A stretch of 64,000 bases of DNA from Gabonibacter massiliensis (GTDB taxonomy: Bacteria > Bacteroidota > Bacteroidia > Bacteroidales > Marinifilaceae): contig LN913013.1 in the NCBI GenBank assembly GCA_001487125.1, positions 1,529,110-1,593,109 of the forward strand. The letters are read 5' to 3'. A model generated the notes under the pieces. That model was not told the DNA's origin. It made no database searches and was given only the letters and a program-made list of their open reading frames with translations. The translations under genes were made by a program, and so were the position numbers. This document shows positions 9,415 to 17,725 of this stretch, one piece after another; within the stretch, counting starts at the first letter, position 1, and every line of letters begins with the position of its first letter.

Positions 9415-10266
9415 TTATTTATTTCCCGATTTTTCACCCAACTGAAAATCATAAAAACGGGTATCTCCCGCCATAATCAAATCATGAATCCGTTTACTGA
9501 ACATAATAAACGGAGGGCTTAACATATTCTCTTTATTATATACCAAATTTCTTCCGGTCTCCAAGTTCAGCACCATTCCTCCCGACGCTTCGACGATAGC
9601 ATGACCGGCGGCCGTATCCCACTCCGAACATTTCCCGAATTTAGGACATATATCCATCTCCCCCTTAGCGATCATCACCTGCTTCAAAGAAGCTCCAAAG
9701 GGGAACAACTCGACTTCATATCCCAAACCCTTTAGATAATCGATATATTGAAATTCGTTTTCCGTCATATTGAATCGGCTGACCGCAACTTTCAATTTAT
9801 TTCCTCCGGCCACGGAAGTTTTTAACTTTCCGACCCCTTCCCCGTCTTTAATTCCACACTCCACATCCACACCTCCCCACACCAATTCCCCATCATTCAC
9901 GTTATTTATCATTCCGAATACGGGAACTCCGTTCTCCACCAATGCAATATTCACGCAAAATCTCCCGTTCCGGTAAATAAACTCTTTCGTTCCGTCCAAA
10001 GGATCGACTATCCACAATTCCCGCCACCCGGAACGAATTTTATAATCCGGCAACGGAAGTTCCTCGCTCACCACCGGAATCCCGGGAAAAAGCTTTTGTA
10101 AAGCCGACACGACATATTCACTCGACACCTTATCCGCCTCCGTCAACGGCGTCAAATCACTTTTCAACTCCACAGAAAAAGACTGCTTATTGTATATATC
10201 CAATATCAAACGCCCCGCCTCTTCTGCAATCTCTTGGATTCCAGCTATTTTACTTCCTATTACCAT
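9415..10266 (-). CDS. cysQ: 3'(2'),5'-bisphosphate nucleotidase CysQ
   Basis: The product has 283 residues of the inositol-monophosphatase fold. Motif 1 (VVSEELP), the Li-sensitive phosphatase motif WIVDPLDGTKEFI and the second motif CSEWDTAAGHAIVEASGG are all present and carry the Mg2+-binding residues. The enzyme converts 3'-phosphoadenosine 5'-phosphate to AMP, removing the by-product of sulfate assimilation and of phosphopantetheine transfer. It is first in a two-gene minus-strand operon with the M18 peptidase. Confidence 0.9.
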   Translation of the reverse strand: MVIGSKIAGIQEIAEEAGRLILDIYNKQSFSVELKSDLTPLTEADKVSSEYVVSALQKLFPGIPVVSEELPLPDYKIRSGWRELWIVDPLDGTKEFIYRNGRFCVNIALVENGVPVFGMINNVNDGELVWGGVDVECGIKDGEGVGKLKTSVAGGNKLKVAVSRFNMTENEFQYIDYLKGLGYEVELFPFGASLKQVMIAKGEMDICPKFGKCSEWDTAAGHAIVEASGGMVLNLETGRNLVYNKENMLSPPFIMFSKRIHDLIMAGDTRFYDFQLGEKSGNK

Positions 10267-10529
10267 AACCTAATCTTAATACAAACGGTTTTATAAACTT
10301 ACGAATAATATTAATTACAACCATAACAATCTATTATTTAATTAACAAAAAAACAATCCATTTCACACAGTCAAATTAACATTTCGCTATATATCAACAA
10401 GATGACTATTATTAGGTCAAAAAACACAAAAAATAAGTCCAAGATATTAAACAAGATTAACTATACATATAATATTTATTAACAATAAATATTATACCAC
10501 AATAGAGATTGGCATTACCTTTGCAGTGT
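10267..10529. other. Intergenic region between cysQ and the small-RNA candidate
   Basis: This AT-rich, gene-free stretch holds the divergent control region: the cysQ promoter on the minus strand and a plus-strand -7 box near its right end. No other structure is evident. Confidence 0.4.
10516..10523 (+). promoter_or_regulatory. -7 box of a Bacteroidota sigma-ABfr-type promoter
   Basis: TACCTTTG fits the TAnnTTTG consensus. No clear TTG -33 box is found 19-21 bp upstream, so this rests on the -7 element and on the transcript-like segment that follows. Confidence 0.5.
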
Positions 10530-10622
10530 CTTTAAGAGATTGAAGATTTTTCATAAGTTTGTATGGTTTAGGTTAGTAGTTAGTAATGTAATCTTAAGAG
10601 TCGACATCCTGTCGACTCTTTT
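10530..10622 (+). ncRNA. Candidate small RNA or leader ahead of folB
   Basis: A -7 box (10516-10523) predicts initiation near 10530, and a strong hairpin terminator ends at about 10622, giving a ~93-nt transcript with no ORF. Its 5' end (TCTTTAAGAGATT) can pair with AATCTTAAGAG just before the terminator. The same AAGAG is part of the terminator stem, so the two structures compete, as in an attenuator. It lies 50 bp before folB and could be a leader controlling it or an independent sRNA. I do not match it to a known family. Confidence 0.4.
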
Positions 10623-10624
10623 GT
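10596..10624 (+). terminator. Intrinsic terminator upstream of folB
   Basis: AAGAGTCGAC and GTCGACTCTT form a 10-bp perfect stem (11 with the next A-T pair) over a 3-5-nt loop, followed by TTTTG. It precedes a gene on the same strand and therefore ends a separate short transcript or an attenuated leader. Confidence 0.75.
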
Positions 10625-10671
10625 ATTTAAAAAAGGAGTAAAGTTATCATTTTTTTGTAAAGTAAATACAC

Positions 10672-11025
10672 ATGGAAGGAATTATTGAAATCGAAGGAAT
10701 GGAATTTTTTGCTTATCATGGCTGTTATGAAACGGAGCGTAGTGTAGGCAACAAATTCAGGGTTTATGCCAAAATCATCGCAGACTGCGGAAAAGCGGCG
10801 GCAAGCGATGACATCAATGATGCCCTCAACTACTTCTCTGCCTATGAAATTATCGCCCGGGAAATGATGATCCCGTCCCATTTATTAGAGCACGTTGCCA
10901 AACGGATCATCGATGCCCTATACCTGGCTTTTCCCGAAATCCAAAACGTCACCATTAAAGTATCCAAATTAAACCCTCCCTTAGGAGGAAAAATCGCTGC
11001 AACCAGCGTGACTCTATCAAAATAA
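10672..11025 (+). CDS. folB: Dihydroneopterin aldolase FolB
   Basis: The product has 117 residues, the usual FolB length. It begins with the family signature GIIEIEGMEFFAYHGCYETER and ends with the NVTIKVSKLNPPLGGKIAATSVTL strand pair. The Tyr of AYHG and the Lys of KVSK are the conserved pterin-site residues. FolB cleaves 7,8-dihydroneopterin to 6-hydroxymethyl-dihydropterin and glycolaldehyde in folate synthesis. It is a single gene preceded by a possible attenuator and followed 62 bp later by tRNA-Cys. Confidence 0.93.
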   Translation: MEGIIEIEGMEFFAYHGCYETERSVGNKFRVYAKIIADCGKAAASDDINDALNYFSAYEIIAREMMIPSHLLEHVAKRIIDALYLAFPEIQNVTIKVSKLNPPLGGKIAATSVTLSK

Positions 11026-11038
11026 TTACGGACAAGAT

Positions 11039-11068
11039 TTGTATATTCCGAAAAACCCCTTATCTTTG
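11039..11068 (+). promoter_or_regulatory. Promoter of tRNA-Cys
   Basis: TTG at 11039-11041 and TATCTTTG at 11061-11068, separated by 19 bp, match the Bacteroidota -33 TTTG / -7 TAnnTTTG layout. Initiation about 7 bp later would start the tRNA precursor just ahead of 11088. Confidence 0.75.
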
Positions 11069-11087
11069 CCACGCAAAATCGCAACAG

Positions 11088-11158
11088 GGTCGGTTGGCCG
11101 AGCGGTTAGGCAGCGGTCTGCAAAACCGTGTACAGCAGTTCAAATCTGCTACCGACCT
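11088..11158 (+). tRNA. tRNA-Cys (GCA)
   Basis: The 71-nt cloverleaf has acceptor arms GGTCGGT/ACCGACC, a D loop GCGGTTAGGC, anticodon loop CTGCAAA with anticodon GCA, and a T arm with GTTCAAATC. The discriminator base is T (U in the RNA), as expected for Cys. No CCA is encoded (the next bases are CA). A strong terminator follows directly. Confidence 0.95.
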
Positions 11159-11159
11159 C

Positions 11160-11200
11160 ACAAAAATCAGTCACTTACAAGGTGACTGATTTTTGTTTAT
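11160..11200 (+). terminator. Terminator of tRNA-Cys
   Basis: A 15-bp perfect stem (ACAAAAATCAGTCAC / GTGACTGATTTTTGT) with a 7-nt loop starts two bases after the tRNA and is followed by TTAT. Confidence 0.85.
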
Positions 11201-11549
11201 AACCCCTTTTTTGCCGTTTTCACTTCCTTCATCGCTATCATTATCAATTATTTATCACTTAATTTGCAATACAAGGCCGGTGAATATTATTCTCATTAGT
11301 TAATATACAATAAACTGATACCTTGGGTAAATTCAAACAGGTTATCATTGCCTCTATCATAAGGAAAAGGCGTTTAATATTTTTAGGATTCTCTCTCTCA
11401 TGAACCAATATTTTATCCTGTTCTGCCGATCCTTTAGCGAAATCTTTCAACTACCCCTCTTCCACCAAATCAATTTCCTTGTGCAGAAGAGATCGTAATA
11501 CGATTATCGCCGATGCCGTAAAATGGGTTAAAATGTAGATGTACTTTCG
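11201..11549. other. Gene-poor region after tRNA-Cys with possible coding remnants
   Basis: No solid gene is present. A minus-strand open frame at 11259-11450 (63 codons) and a second short frame just before it look like worn coding sequence, but I recognise neither. The position directly downstream of a tRNA gene makes old insertion scars plausible. Confidence 0.35.
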
Positions 11550-12197
11550 TTAGCGAGTTAGCCTCTCTTGTATTTTCTCAAAAAACCGCGATAAATGTTC
11601 GCCGTCGACAAAGGCATGGTTCACATATACGGAGAAGGGCATAACCGATTGTTTTCCGCGTCGTATAACTTTACCCATCGTACTTAAAGGGTGAGTACAT
11701 CCGTTCCCCGATTCATAGATTGTATATGTTATCGAGGTAAAATACATTTTGGGAACAGCACTTAAATGCATGACATCGAAATCACCTTTAGCGTACAGCT
11801 CTTTTTCCACACCGTAAGGATCTCCGTCAGCCTGAACATGGGAAATGAGTTCCCGTGCTTTGACCTGGAAGCGTTCGAAGTCCGGGTCGTAAGGGATTCT
11901 GACGGTCACGAACGTCTTTCCGGGAATCGCTACCGGAGTAATCATATCGACCGTATCATGCAGGACAACCCGTCCCTCTTTGTCGGTTCGATAACGTAAT
12001 GCCTCAATCTCATTCGCGGCACATAATACGGCATGCAGGTAGCGCAAAAAGAACGATGTTCCGGTACTCTTCGCCGTAACGAACGCTTCCGTACACTCTA
12101 TTTCGGTCGTTACCGAGTACCATGAGTTGACATACGAACGGAAAAAATTGAAATTATCTACACGTTCCCAATTTTCCAAATCAATCAAATGCTTCAT
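11550..12197 (-). CDS. Chloramphenicol acetyltransferase-like protein
   Basis: The product has 215 residues, the typical length for a type A CAT. The C-terminal active-site block reads [20 protein letters not shown], equivalent to the family's HHxxxDG motif; His194 is the expected general base (first His of the usual pair replaced by Asn). The N-terminal [18 protein letters not shown] also fits the fold. CATs are cytosolic trimers that acetylate chloramphenicol with acetyl-CoA; whether this divergent member acts on it is unknown. A 42-codon ORF lies 19 bp upstream on the same strand. The neighbours are a MATE pump and an AraC regulator. Confidence 0.8.
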   Translation of the reverse strand: MKHLIDLENWERVDNFNFFRSYVNSWYSVTTEIECTEAFVTAKSTGTSFFLRYLHAVLCAANEIEALRYRTDKEGRVVLHDTVDMITPVAIPGKTFVTVRIPYDPDFERFQVKARELISHVQADGDPYGVEKELYAKGDFDVMHLSAVPKMYFTSITYTIYESGNGCTHPLSTMGKVIRRGKQSVMPFSVYVNHAFVDGEHLSRFFEKIQERLTR

Positions 12198-12216
12198 GCT
12201 TTTTGTAATTATAAAA

Positions 12217-12345
12217 TTATTTTAAGGAGATAACTTTCTGAATAAAAGGATTTAAACGAGTTGACAACCGTGCCTGCTCCCGCATTATGCGCTGTATTTC
12301 CTCAAACAACTCAATGCGAATATACATAAATTCTCTTATATCCAT
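12217..12345 (-). CDS. Small ORF (42 aa) directly upstream of the CAT-like gene
   Basis: The frame runs from ATG at 12345 to a TAA ending at 12217, 19 bp before the CAT-like start codon. The product is charged and helical (for example [17 protein letters not shown]) without a signal peptide or membrane segment. It could be a leader peptide, the end of an eroded upstream gene, or a small protein in its own right. I recognise no family. Confidence 0.35.
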   Translation of the reverse strand: MDIREFMYIRIELFEEIQRIMREQARLSTRLNPFIQKVISLK

Positions 12346-12824
12346 ATAATAAACATGAATTTGTGAACACGATGCCGGATAAGTGACACGGAATATTTAA
12401 ACCACAGATTTCTCTGTGACAGTGACGGATAAAAATGCCCGGAAATCATCCATTATCCCTGAAACTGCCAAATTGGCAAAAAGGCTTATCGATTTCAGCA
12501 TTATCGCATAATCTCTTTTCTTCGTTTGTGGTCGCACACCGATTCACGTACCCCGGTTCTTTATCACATGGGCATGTTCGATAATTTCGTCGCATGGTCT
12601 TTTCAACGCGAGGCATACTTCTCTCGATCCTTATCCCACCGTGAGAGAATAAGCGTTTCCAAGTTTTGACGTTACTTTTGAAGGTTTAAATAACAGAAAG
12701 AACATGCTCGTTTAAAAATCATTCACAAGTAATTATGTCAGGATAACATCAGGCTTTGCATGGAATAATCGCTTCTTTTATACTGGTTTTCTTAGCGGCA
12801 ACCCTATTTTTACACACGATTTAT
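12346..12824. other. Intergenic region with a possible coding remnant
   Basis: No intact gene is visible. On the minus strand around 12400-12545 one frame stays open for about 48 codons (containing SLFANLAVSGIMDD) and ends in a stop, which looks like the tail of a degraded gene of unknown family. The rest holds nothing I can name. Confidence 0.35.
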
Positions 12825-14153
12825 TCATAATGATTTCCTAATGATTATACTACCCGCTATAAACAAAGTAGACAATATCTCCGCAATGGGTACAGATAGC
12901 CAAATACCGGTATACGAAAACCACACGGGAACAACAGCAAAACACACCACCGGCAACACCCCCCGGATAACGGTAATCATCAAGGCTCGCACACTCTTTT
13001 CAATAGACATATAATAGCCGATAAATACTACATTCATACCGAAGAATATAAAGTCTATTGAAAAATAGGGCAGTCCTCCAACCACATGTATCCATGCGGC
13101 ACTACTTTTGTCGGGGATAAACAACGATACCAGTCGGCTACTGAATAAAGTCGATATAACAACAAACATCCCTCCAGTTGCAATAGCCGTCGTCAACGTC
13201 AATCGTAAAGACTTCAACACGTTGATACGGTTGTCTAACCCGTAATTATAACTTATTACAGGTTGGGCAGACTGTACAATTGAATTAAAAATCATATAGA
13301 CAACCGGAAATATGTAACCTATAATGCTGAATGCGGCAACCCCGTCGATTCCAATATAATGACCGAATGTATAATTACCCGCAATAGACATGGCTGAAAT
13401 TGTTATCTCACTTAACAGTACCGAAAAACCTAACCGTACCGTTTGCCAGGTATTTTTTAAACCGAATTTTATGCTTTTGAGGCTGTATTTCAGTTTAACA
13501 AGCCTGATCGCGGGAGACTTTTTTATTAAATAATATAGCAATATTGCCGTTGCAACGGCTTGTCCAATTCCTGTCGCGAAAGCAGCACCAAAAAGTCTCC
13601 ATTCAAAAACAAAAATGAACAGATAATCTAAAACGATATTCAATATAGTGGCAACAGTTAAACTTAACATGGCGAAATTCGGATTACTAATCCTAACAAA
13701 ATAAGGAAGTGAACATATCGCTGTCTGGAAAACAGCAAACAAAGAAAGCGTAACAAGATATTCACTTGCCGGATGTATGATTTCATCCGGTGAGCCGAAA
13801 AAGATTACTATTTTTTCAGGAATACAAACAGCAATGACCGTGTAAGCAAACATAATCAGGCTTGATACCACAAAAGACAATGTTGCCACCTGATTGGCTG
13901 CCCGCTTCTTACCTTTGGAAAGGAATATAGTTACCGAAACGGCTGCCCCCATTCCAAACATCAGCCCTACGCCCGTCATAATAGTAAAAATAGGCACCAC
14001 GATGTTTACTGCCGCCAATGCTTCACTGCCAATGCCCCTGCCGACAAATATTCCGTCTACAATTACAAATAAAGCCGAAAGCGCCATACTTAAAATATTA
14101 GGAACAAGCTGTTTCAAAAAGAGCTTTCGGATACTGGTGTTTGTATAATCCAT
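12825..14153 (-). CDS. MATE family efflux transporter
   Basis: The product has 442 residues and twelve hydrophobic helices in two homologous halves. The N-terminal block (LVPNILSMALSALFVIVDGIFVGRGIGSEALAAVN) and its repeat in the second half (FGHYIGIDGVAAFSIIGYIFPVVYMIFNSI) are the MATE signatures. It would export cationic drugs or metabolites in exchange for Na+ or H+ at the inner membrane. It is transcribed divergently from the AraC regulator at 14324, which is its likely regulator. Confidence 0.9.
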   Translation of the reverse strand: MDYTNTSIRKLFLKQLVPNILSMALSALFVIVDGIFVGRGIGSEALAAVNIVVPIFTIMTGVGLMFGMGAAVSVTIFLSKGKKRAANQVATLSFVVSSLIMFAYTVIAVCIPEKIVIFFGSPDEIIHPASEYLVTLSLFAVFQTAICSLPYFVRISNPNFAMLSLTVATILNIVLDYLFIFVFEWRLFGAAFATGIGQAVATAILLYYLIKKSPAIRLVKLKYSLKSIKFGLKNTWQTVRLGFSVLLSEITISAMSIAGNYTFGHYIGIDGVAAFSIIGYIFPVVYMIFNSIVQSAQPVISYNYGLDNRINVLKSLRLTLTTAIATGGMFVVISTLFSSRLVSLFIPDKSSAAWIHVVGGLPYFSIDFIFFGMNVVFIGYYMSIEKSVRALMITVIRGVLPVVCFAVVPVWFSYTGIWLSVPIAEILSTLFIAGSIIIRKSL

Positions 14154-14203
14154 TATAATGCTGATTTTATTTTATACAATTAGTTACAAGTGATTTACAA
14201 AGG

Positions 14204-14211
14204 CAAAAATA
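14204..14211 (-). promoter_or_regulatory. -7 box for the MATE gene
   Basis: On the minus strand TATTTTTG fits TAnnTTTG and lies about 50 bp upstream of the MATE start. The -33 element is not clear. Confidence 0.45.
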
Positions 14212-14276
14212 CTTCATTATTCAGTGTATGGAATTTTCAAAAAAGCCACTCATTTTTTCAAAAACGGAATTATTCG

Positions 14277-14307
14277 TTGTATTATTAGAAGATTAACTGT
14301 AAATTTG
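14277..14307 (+). promoter_or_regulatory. Promoter of the AraC-type regulator
   Basis: TTG (14277-14279) and TAAATTTG (14300-14307) are spaced by 20 bp, a good -33/-7 match, with the start codon 16 bp further on. The 170-bp divergent region it shares with the MATE gene is the natural operator site. Confidence 0.65.
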
Positions 14308-14323
14308 TGTAAGAAAAGGAACA

Positions 14324-15166
14324 ATGAATTACTCTATCATTAACGACCGGTCATTTTGGTATGGCGAACTAAAAAAAGAGCTACTACCTCACTTTCTGTA
14401 CAAAACGGTAGGTGGTTTCGTCTTACTATGCACAAGCGGAAATGCAAGTATAACGATTGGCATTCGGAAGTATGAAATAACTGAAAATGCCGAGTTGATT
14501 ATTTTACCCGGAACAACATTCAGCTTTGTCGATTCTACAACAGATTTTACCGCAAAAGCATTCACTTTTTCGAAAGAGTTATATGATAATGTGATTTTGC
14601 GGCTCGGTGCCTCTTTCTCCAGATATTTACGTGATACCCCTTTCTATATCCATCCTGAAGGGAGTGAATTGCTGAAAAAAGCACAATCTTGGATGGATAT
14701 GGCTAAAATTGTACAAGAAGAAAGCAACGATTTTATGGGGCTTATGGAGCGAAACTATCTTCAAAATTACATTCTTTACCTCTACGATAAGTGCAAGCTC
14801 CATTTCAACCATTTGATAGGTATTTACACGCGTAAACAGGAAATATTTCATCAATTCATGTCTTTAGTAGACACACATATCAATGAACATCGGGATGTTC
14901 TTTTTTATGCAGATAAGCTATGTATCACTCCCAGGTATTTACGGAAGATCACCCTGGAGAATGTCCTTTCCGAATCGCCTAAAGCAATTATAGACAAGCG
15001 TCTTATAACCGAAATAAAAGTCCTGCTTCAATCGACGGAATCAACGATACAGGAGATCGCAGATAAATTGAATTTTCCCGATCAGTCTTACTTAAGCCGC
15101 TATTTTAAAAAGAATTGCGGTGTCACGCCTACTGATTATCGAAACGAAATAAAATTCGTGAAGTAA
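14324..15166 (+). CDS. AraC family transcriptional regulator
   Basis: The product has 280 residues. The N-terminal ~150 residues form a cupin-like sensor domain (ITIGIRKYEITENAELIILPGTTFSF). The C-terminal ~100 residues hold the two helix-turn-helix units: LFYADKLCITPRYLRKI and IQEIADKLNFPDQSYLSRYFKKNCGVTPTDYR, the latter being the AraC signature. It lies divergent from the MATE efflux gene and probably controls it in response to a small ligand. Confidence 0.9.
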   Translation: MNYSIINDRSFWYGELKKELLPHFLYKTVGGFVLLCTSGNASITIGIRKYEITENAELIILPGTTFSFVDSTTDFTAKAFTFSKELYDNVILRLGASFSRYLRDTPFYIHPEGSELLKKAQSWMDMAKIVQEESNDFMGLMERNYLQNYILYLYDKCKLHFNHLIGIYTRKQEIFHQFMSLVDTHINEHRDVLFYADKLCITPRYLRKITLENVLSESPKAIIDKRLITEIKVLLQSTESTIQEIADKLNFPDQSYLSRYFKKNCGVTPTDYRNEIKFVK

Positions 15167-15198
15167 TGGAAAAGAAAGCAGATGCTCGGTCTGCCTTA

Positions 15199-15348
15199 CT
15201 ATATATCTGCTGTCGCAAAAGCATCAGCCAGCATCACACTTATAGGCGATTTACTCTTTCTGCCATTGGTAATGACGCGGGAACCGAACTTTTTCTGACT
15301 TTCGTCTATCGGTTTACCCTCACCAAATAAAAGCCGGACAAAGAACAT
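15199..15348 (-). pseudogene. Short coding remnant or small ORF (49 codons)
   Basis: A minus-strand frame from ATG at 15348 to TAG at 15199 encodes a basic peptide (KPIDESQKKFGSRVITNGRK, ending in ADAFATADI). The composition is that of real protein rather than noise, and a stop lies just upstream of the ATG, so it looks like the C-terminal end of an eroded gene. I do not recognise the family. Confidence 0.35.
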
Positions 15349-15425
15349 AAAACACACATTATCAATCGGCTATCTTCATTTGAATAAACTTTATTTTGCC
15401 AGACCTTATTTTATACGAAAATCTT

Positions 15426-17267
15426 TTATTCCGTCCATTTATCCCGCGGATTATACCGGAAATAATCACAACGAATCATCAAATCGGAAATCTTCCACGC
15501 TTCCTTGGCCCATTCGATTTCGCTCTCCGGCACGCCGGCGATATCCCCGTAAACCTGCATTTGAGGGCTTACCGCAAAAGCCTTTTTATCCGGGTCCAGA
15601 ATACTCCGTCCCAAACCCGTCCATGAACAATCTCGCAGGCCTAACAAATCCAGCAAGGTCGGGTACATGTCGATTTGTCCCATCACTTTATCGTAACGCA
15701 TTCCGACAGGAGAGTTCACCACGATAAAAGGGACATAAGGATCCGAAGAAACCACGTCTTTACCCTTCTCGGAACAACACAATGTTCCCCGGCTGTTGGC
15801 CAACCCTTCGTGATCACCCGTGATCACGATCAATGTTTTGTCAAACTTTCTTTGAGAACGCAAAAAGGCGATAAAATTTCCTATTGCCCGGTCCGTGTAA
15901 TTCGCCATGGTCATGTAATCATTCATCCGCTTGGGAATTTTATCGGAGAAGGAGACCCTTTTCAGCTCTTCCGGCAGGATAAAAGGATTATGTCCGGAAT
16001 AGGTGACGCATTGAAGGAAAACGAATGCGGAATCCGGCCATAGTTCCGGAGAAGAGATTTTCTCCCCGCATTGACGTAAAAAAGAGAGATCCCCTAATTT
16101 TTTCCGCGGCCCCACCTTTTCATCCAAAACGAAACTACGTCTCGAAATCAAAGAATCGAAACCCAAGGCCGGACAGATCACCTTCTGATTCCAAACGATC
16201 TCTTTATCTACCATCATCCCGTAAATTTTCGCATTTTCCGCATTCTTGAGGTATTTCAAAAAAGAAGGATAGAGGGAACGGGGAAATTTCGTACTGTAAG
16301 AACCATTACCGATGGGCAATAAACCGGAATACAACAGAAGTTGGGCATCAATCGAACGACCTCCTTTTACTTGCGTGAGTACTTTAGAAGCGTAAAGCGT
16401 CGACTTTTCTTTCAATAAGGCATTCATACAAGGGGTGATCTCCACTCCTTCCACCGTCTTTTCCAATACCCAACTCTCCAACGACTCTGCAAGAATCAAT
16501 ATACAACCGTTACGCTCTTCCAATTGAAAGGGTAATGTTTTATGCCGGGGGTGAAGTTTTAGCCAGGCCTCGATCTGTTGTTTTATTTCAGGCGTATAAG
16601 CTATGTTTTCTAACAGATAATCGTAATAAAGAGATCCGAAAACGGTATATATCGGGGTATCACAGGTATGTTTATTGGCCCCTTGCAAAGATTCGTAAGC
16701 AGCCTTAAAACCTCCCTTCGACCAGATAAAAGCACCCGAAAATAAGGTTGCGACCAAGATCAACAACAAATAACGTCCGGCCCATTGCCGTTTTTTCCAA
16801 ACGGGGAGGATAACTTTCTTTTGCTTATATTTTTTATAATAGAGGATGGCCGTCAAAAGGGTAGAAAGCGGAAAAACCGCATCGATCCAACACACCGAAT
16901 CGTATACGCTTGCGGTAAAATCTTTCAGATTACCAACGAGTCCGTAGCTATCCAAAGGTATTGCCGTAAAATAGGTCCTGAAATACATCAAATTGACGAT
17001 AAACAAAATATCCAATAAAAAAGCGATAAAAAGAGTCCATTTTACAGCACGGAAGCAAAATAACGGGATAAGAAAAAGCAGGGTAAACCACAGCTTATTC
17101 AAATATCCCTCCAAAAAAGAAAACGAAGTAAACGTGGTCTGCGACGACCAGATCAGGTCGAACAAAACAAACTTGAAATAAATGCAAATGAAAAATAGTA
17201 GATACGCTTGCCGATTTACTTCTTCCGGGAAAAAATAATTTACAACCTTTTTAAAAAATACTTTCAT
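15426..17267 (-). CDS. LTA synthase-like membrane phosphotransferase (alkaline-phosphatase superfamily)
   Basis: The product has 613 residues. Five hydrophobic helices fill residues ~20-190, followed by a large periplasmic domain of the sulfatase/alkaline-phosphatase fold. Metal-site motifs are visible: ILAESLESW, HNPF and ITGDHEG. The nucleophile position, which is Thr in LtaS (T300), is Ser305 here in KGGRSIDAQ. Such proteins in Bacteroidota move phosphoglycerol or phosphoethanolamine groups onto lipids or glycans in the periplasm; Gram-negative cells lack lipoteichoic acid, so the LTA name is only by family. It is a single gene with its own -7 box at 17301. Confidence 0.82.
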   Translation of the reverse strand: MKVFFKKVVNYFFPEEVNRQAYLLFFICIYFKFVLFDLIWSSQTTFTSFSFLEGYLNKLWFTLLFLIPLFCFRAVKWTLFIAFLLDILFIVNLMYFRTYFTAIPLDSYGLVGNLKDFTASVYDSVCWIDAVFPLSTLLTAILYYKKYKQKKVILPVWKKRQWAGRYLLLILVATLFSGAFIWSKGGFKAAYESLQGANKHTCDTPIYTVFGSLYYDYLLENIAYTPEIKQQIEAWLKLHPRHKTLPFQLEERNGCILILAESLESWVLEKTVEGVEITPCMNALLKEKSTLYASKVLTQVKGGRSIDAQLLLYSGLLPIGNGSYSTKFPRSLYPSFLKYLKNAENAKIYGMMVDKEIVWNQKVICPALGFDSLISRRSFVLDEKVGPRKKLGDLSFLRQCGEKISSPELWPDSAFVFLQCVTYSGHNPFILPEELKRVSFSDKIPKRMNDYMTMANYTDRAIGNFIAFLRSQRKFDKTLIVITGDHEGLANSRGTLCCSEKGKDVVSSDPYVPFIVVNSPVGMRYDKVMGQIDMYPTLLDLLGLRDCSWTGLGRSILDPDKKAFAVSPQMQVYGDIAGVPESEIEWAKEAWKISDLMIRCDYFRYNPRDKWTE

Positions 17268-17300
17268 ACAACCGTTTTACCTCATATATAATACGGAAGG

Positions 17301-17308
17301 CAAAGGTA
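17301..17308 (-). promoter_or_regulatory. -7 box for the LTA synthase-like gene
   Basis: TACCTTTG on the minus strand fits TAnnTTTG, 33 bp upstream of the start codon. A properly spaced -33 TTG is not seen. Confidence 0.5.
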
Positions 17309-17570
17309 TAAAAAACAAACATTTTAATTGTAAACAGCAAATTTTTAATTGCAAACCGATATTTAAATCATAAAAATCATTACTAACACGTTTCAACACC
17401 CAAACGATTTATTCCGCCCAAGGCGAATAAAATAACTTTATACCCTTACGTTACCGACTAAATAACAACATATTAAACGTGATCCTATAATCAGGAATCA
17501 AACAAAACGGACAATTTCGGGAACCCTGTATCGAATTTTACGTTTGATTACAAAATCAAAATAGAATAAT
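17309..17570. other. AT-rich divergent intergenic region
   Basis: The stretch between the LTA-synthase-like gene and the 49-aa gene contains no ORF worth calling. It presumably holds the plus-strand promoter of the microprotein gene. Confidence 0.4.
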
Positions 17571-17720
17571 ATGAAAAAAAAGAGTTATAAAATCTGGCAA
17601 GTCATCGGCGTTATCATCGCCATCGTTTTATTGATATACTGGCTATTAGCCGTAACCGTCTTAGAGGAAGACGAGAACGTCATCCCCGTGTTAGACGGCA
17701 CGGAACAAACCACCTTCTAA
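17571..17720 (+). CDS. 49-aa single-pass membrane microprotein
   Basis: The frame runs from ATG to TAA. It has a positive N-terminus (MKKKSYKIW), one hydrophobic helix (VIGVIIAIVLLIYWLLAV) and an acidic tail (LEEDENVIPV). This is the classical pattern of a small inner-membrane protein with its N-terminus in the cytoplasm. It ends 5 bp from the convergent doxX-like stop. The family is not recognised. Confidence 0.55.
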   Translation: MKKKSYKIWQVIGVIIAIVLLIYWLLAVTVLEEDENVIPVLDGTEQTTF

Positions 17721-17725
17721 AGGGA

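Noticed and set aside
10530-10622. Known riboswitch (for example tetrahydrofolate type) upstream of folB
   Set aside because: I could not match the segment to the conserved core of any riboswitch I know, so it is left as an unnamed candidate.
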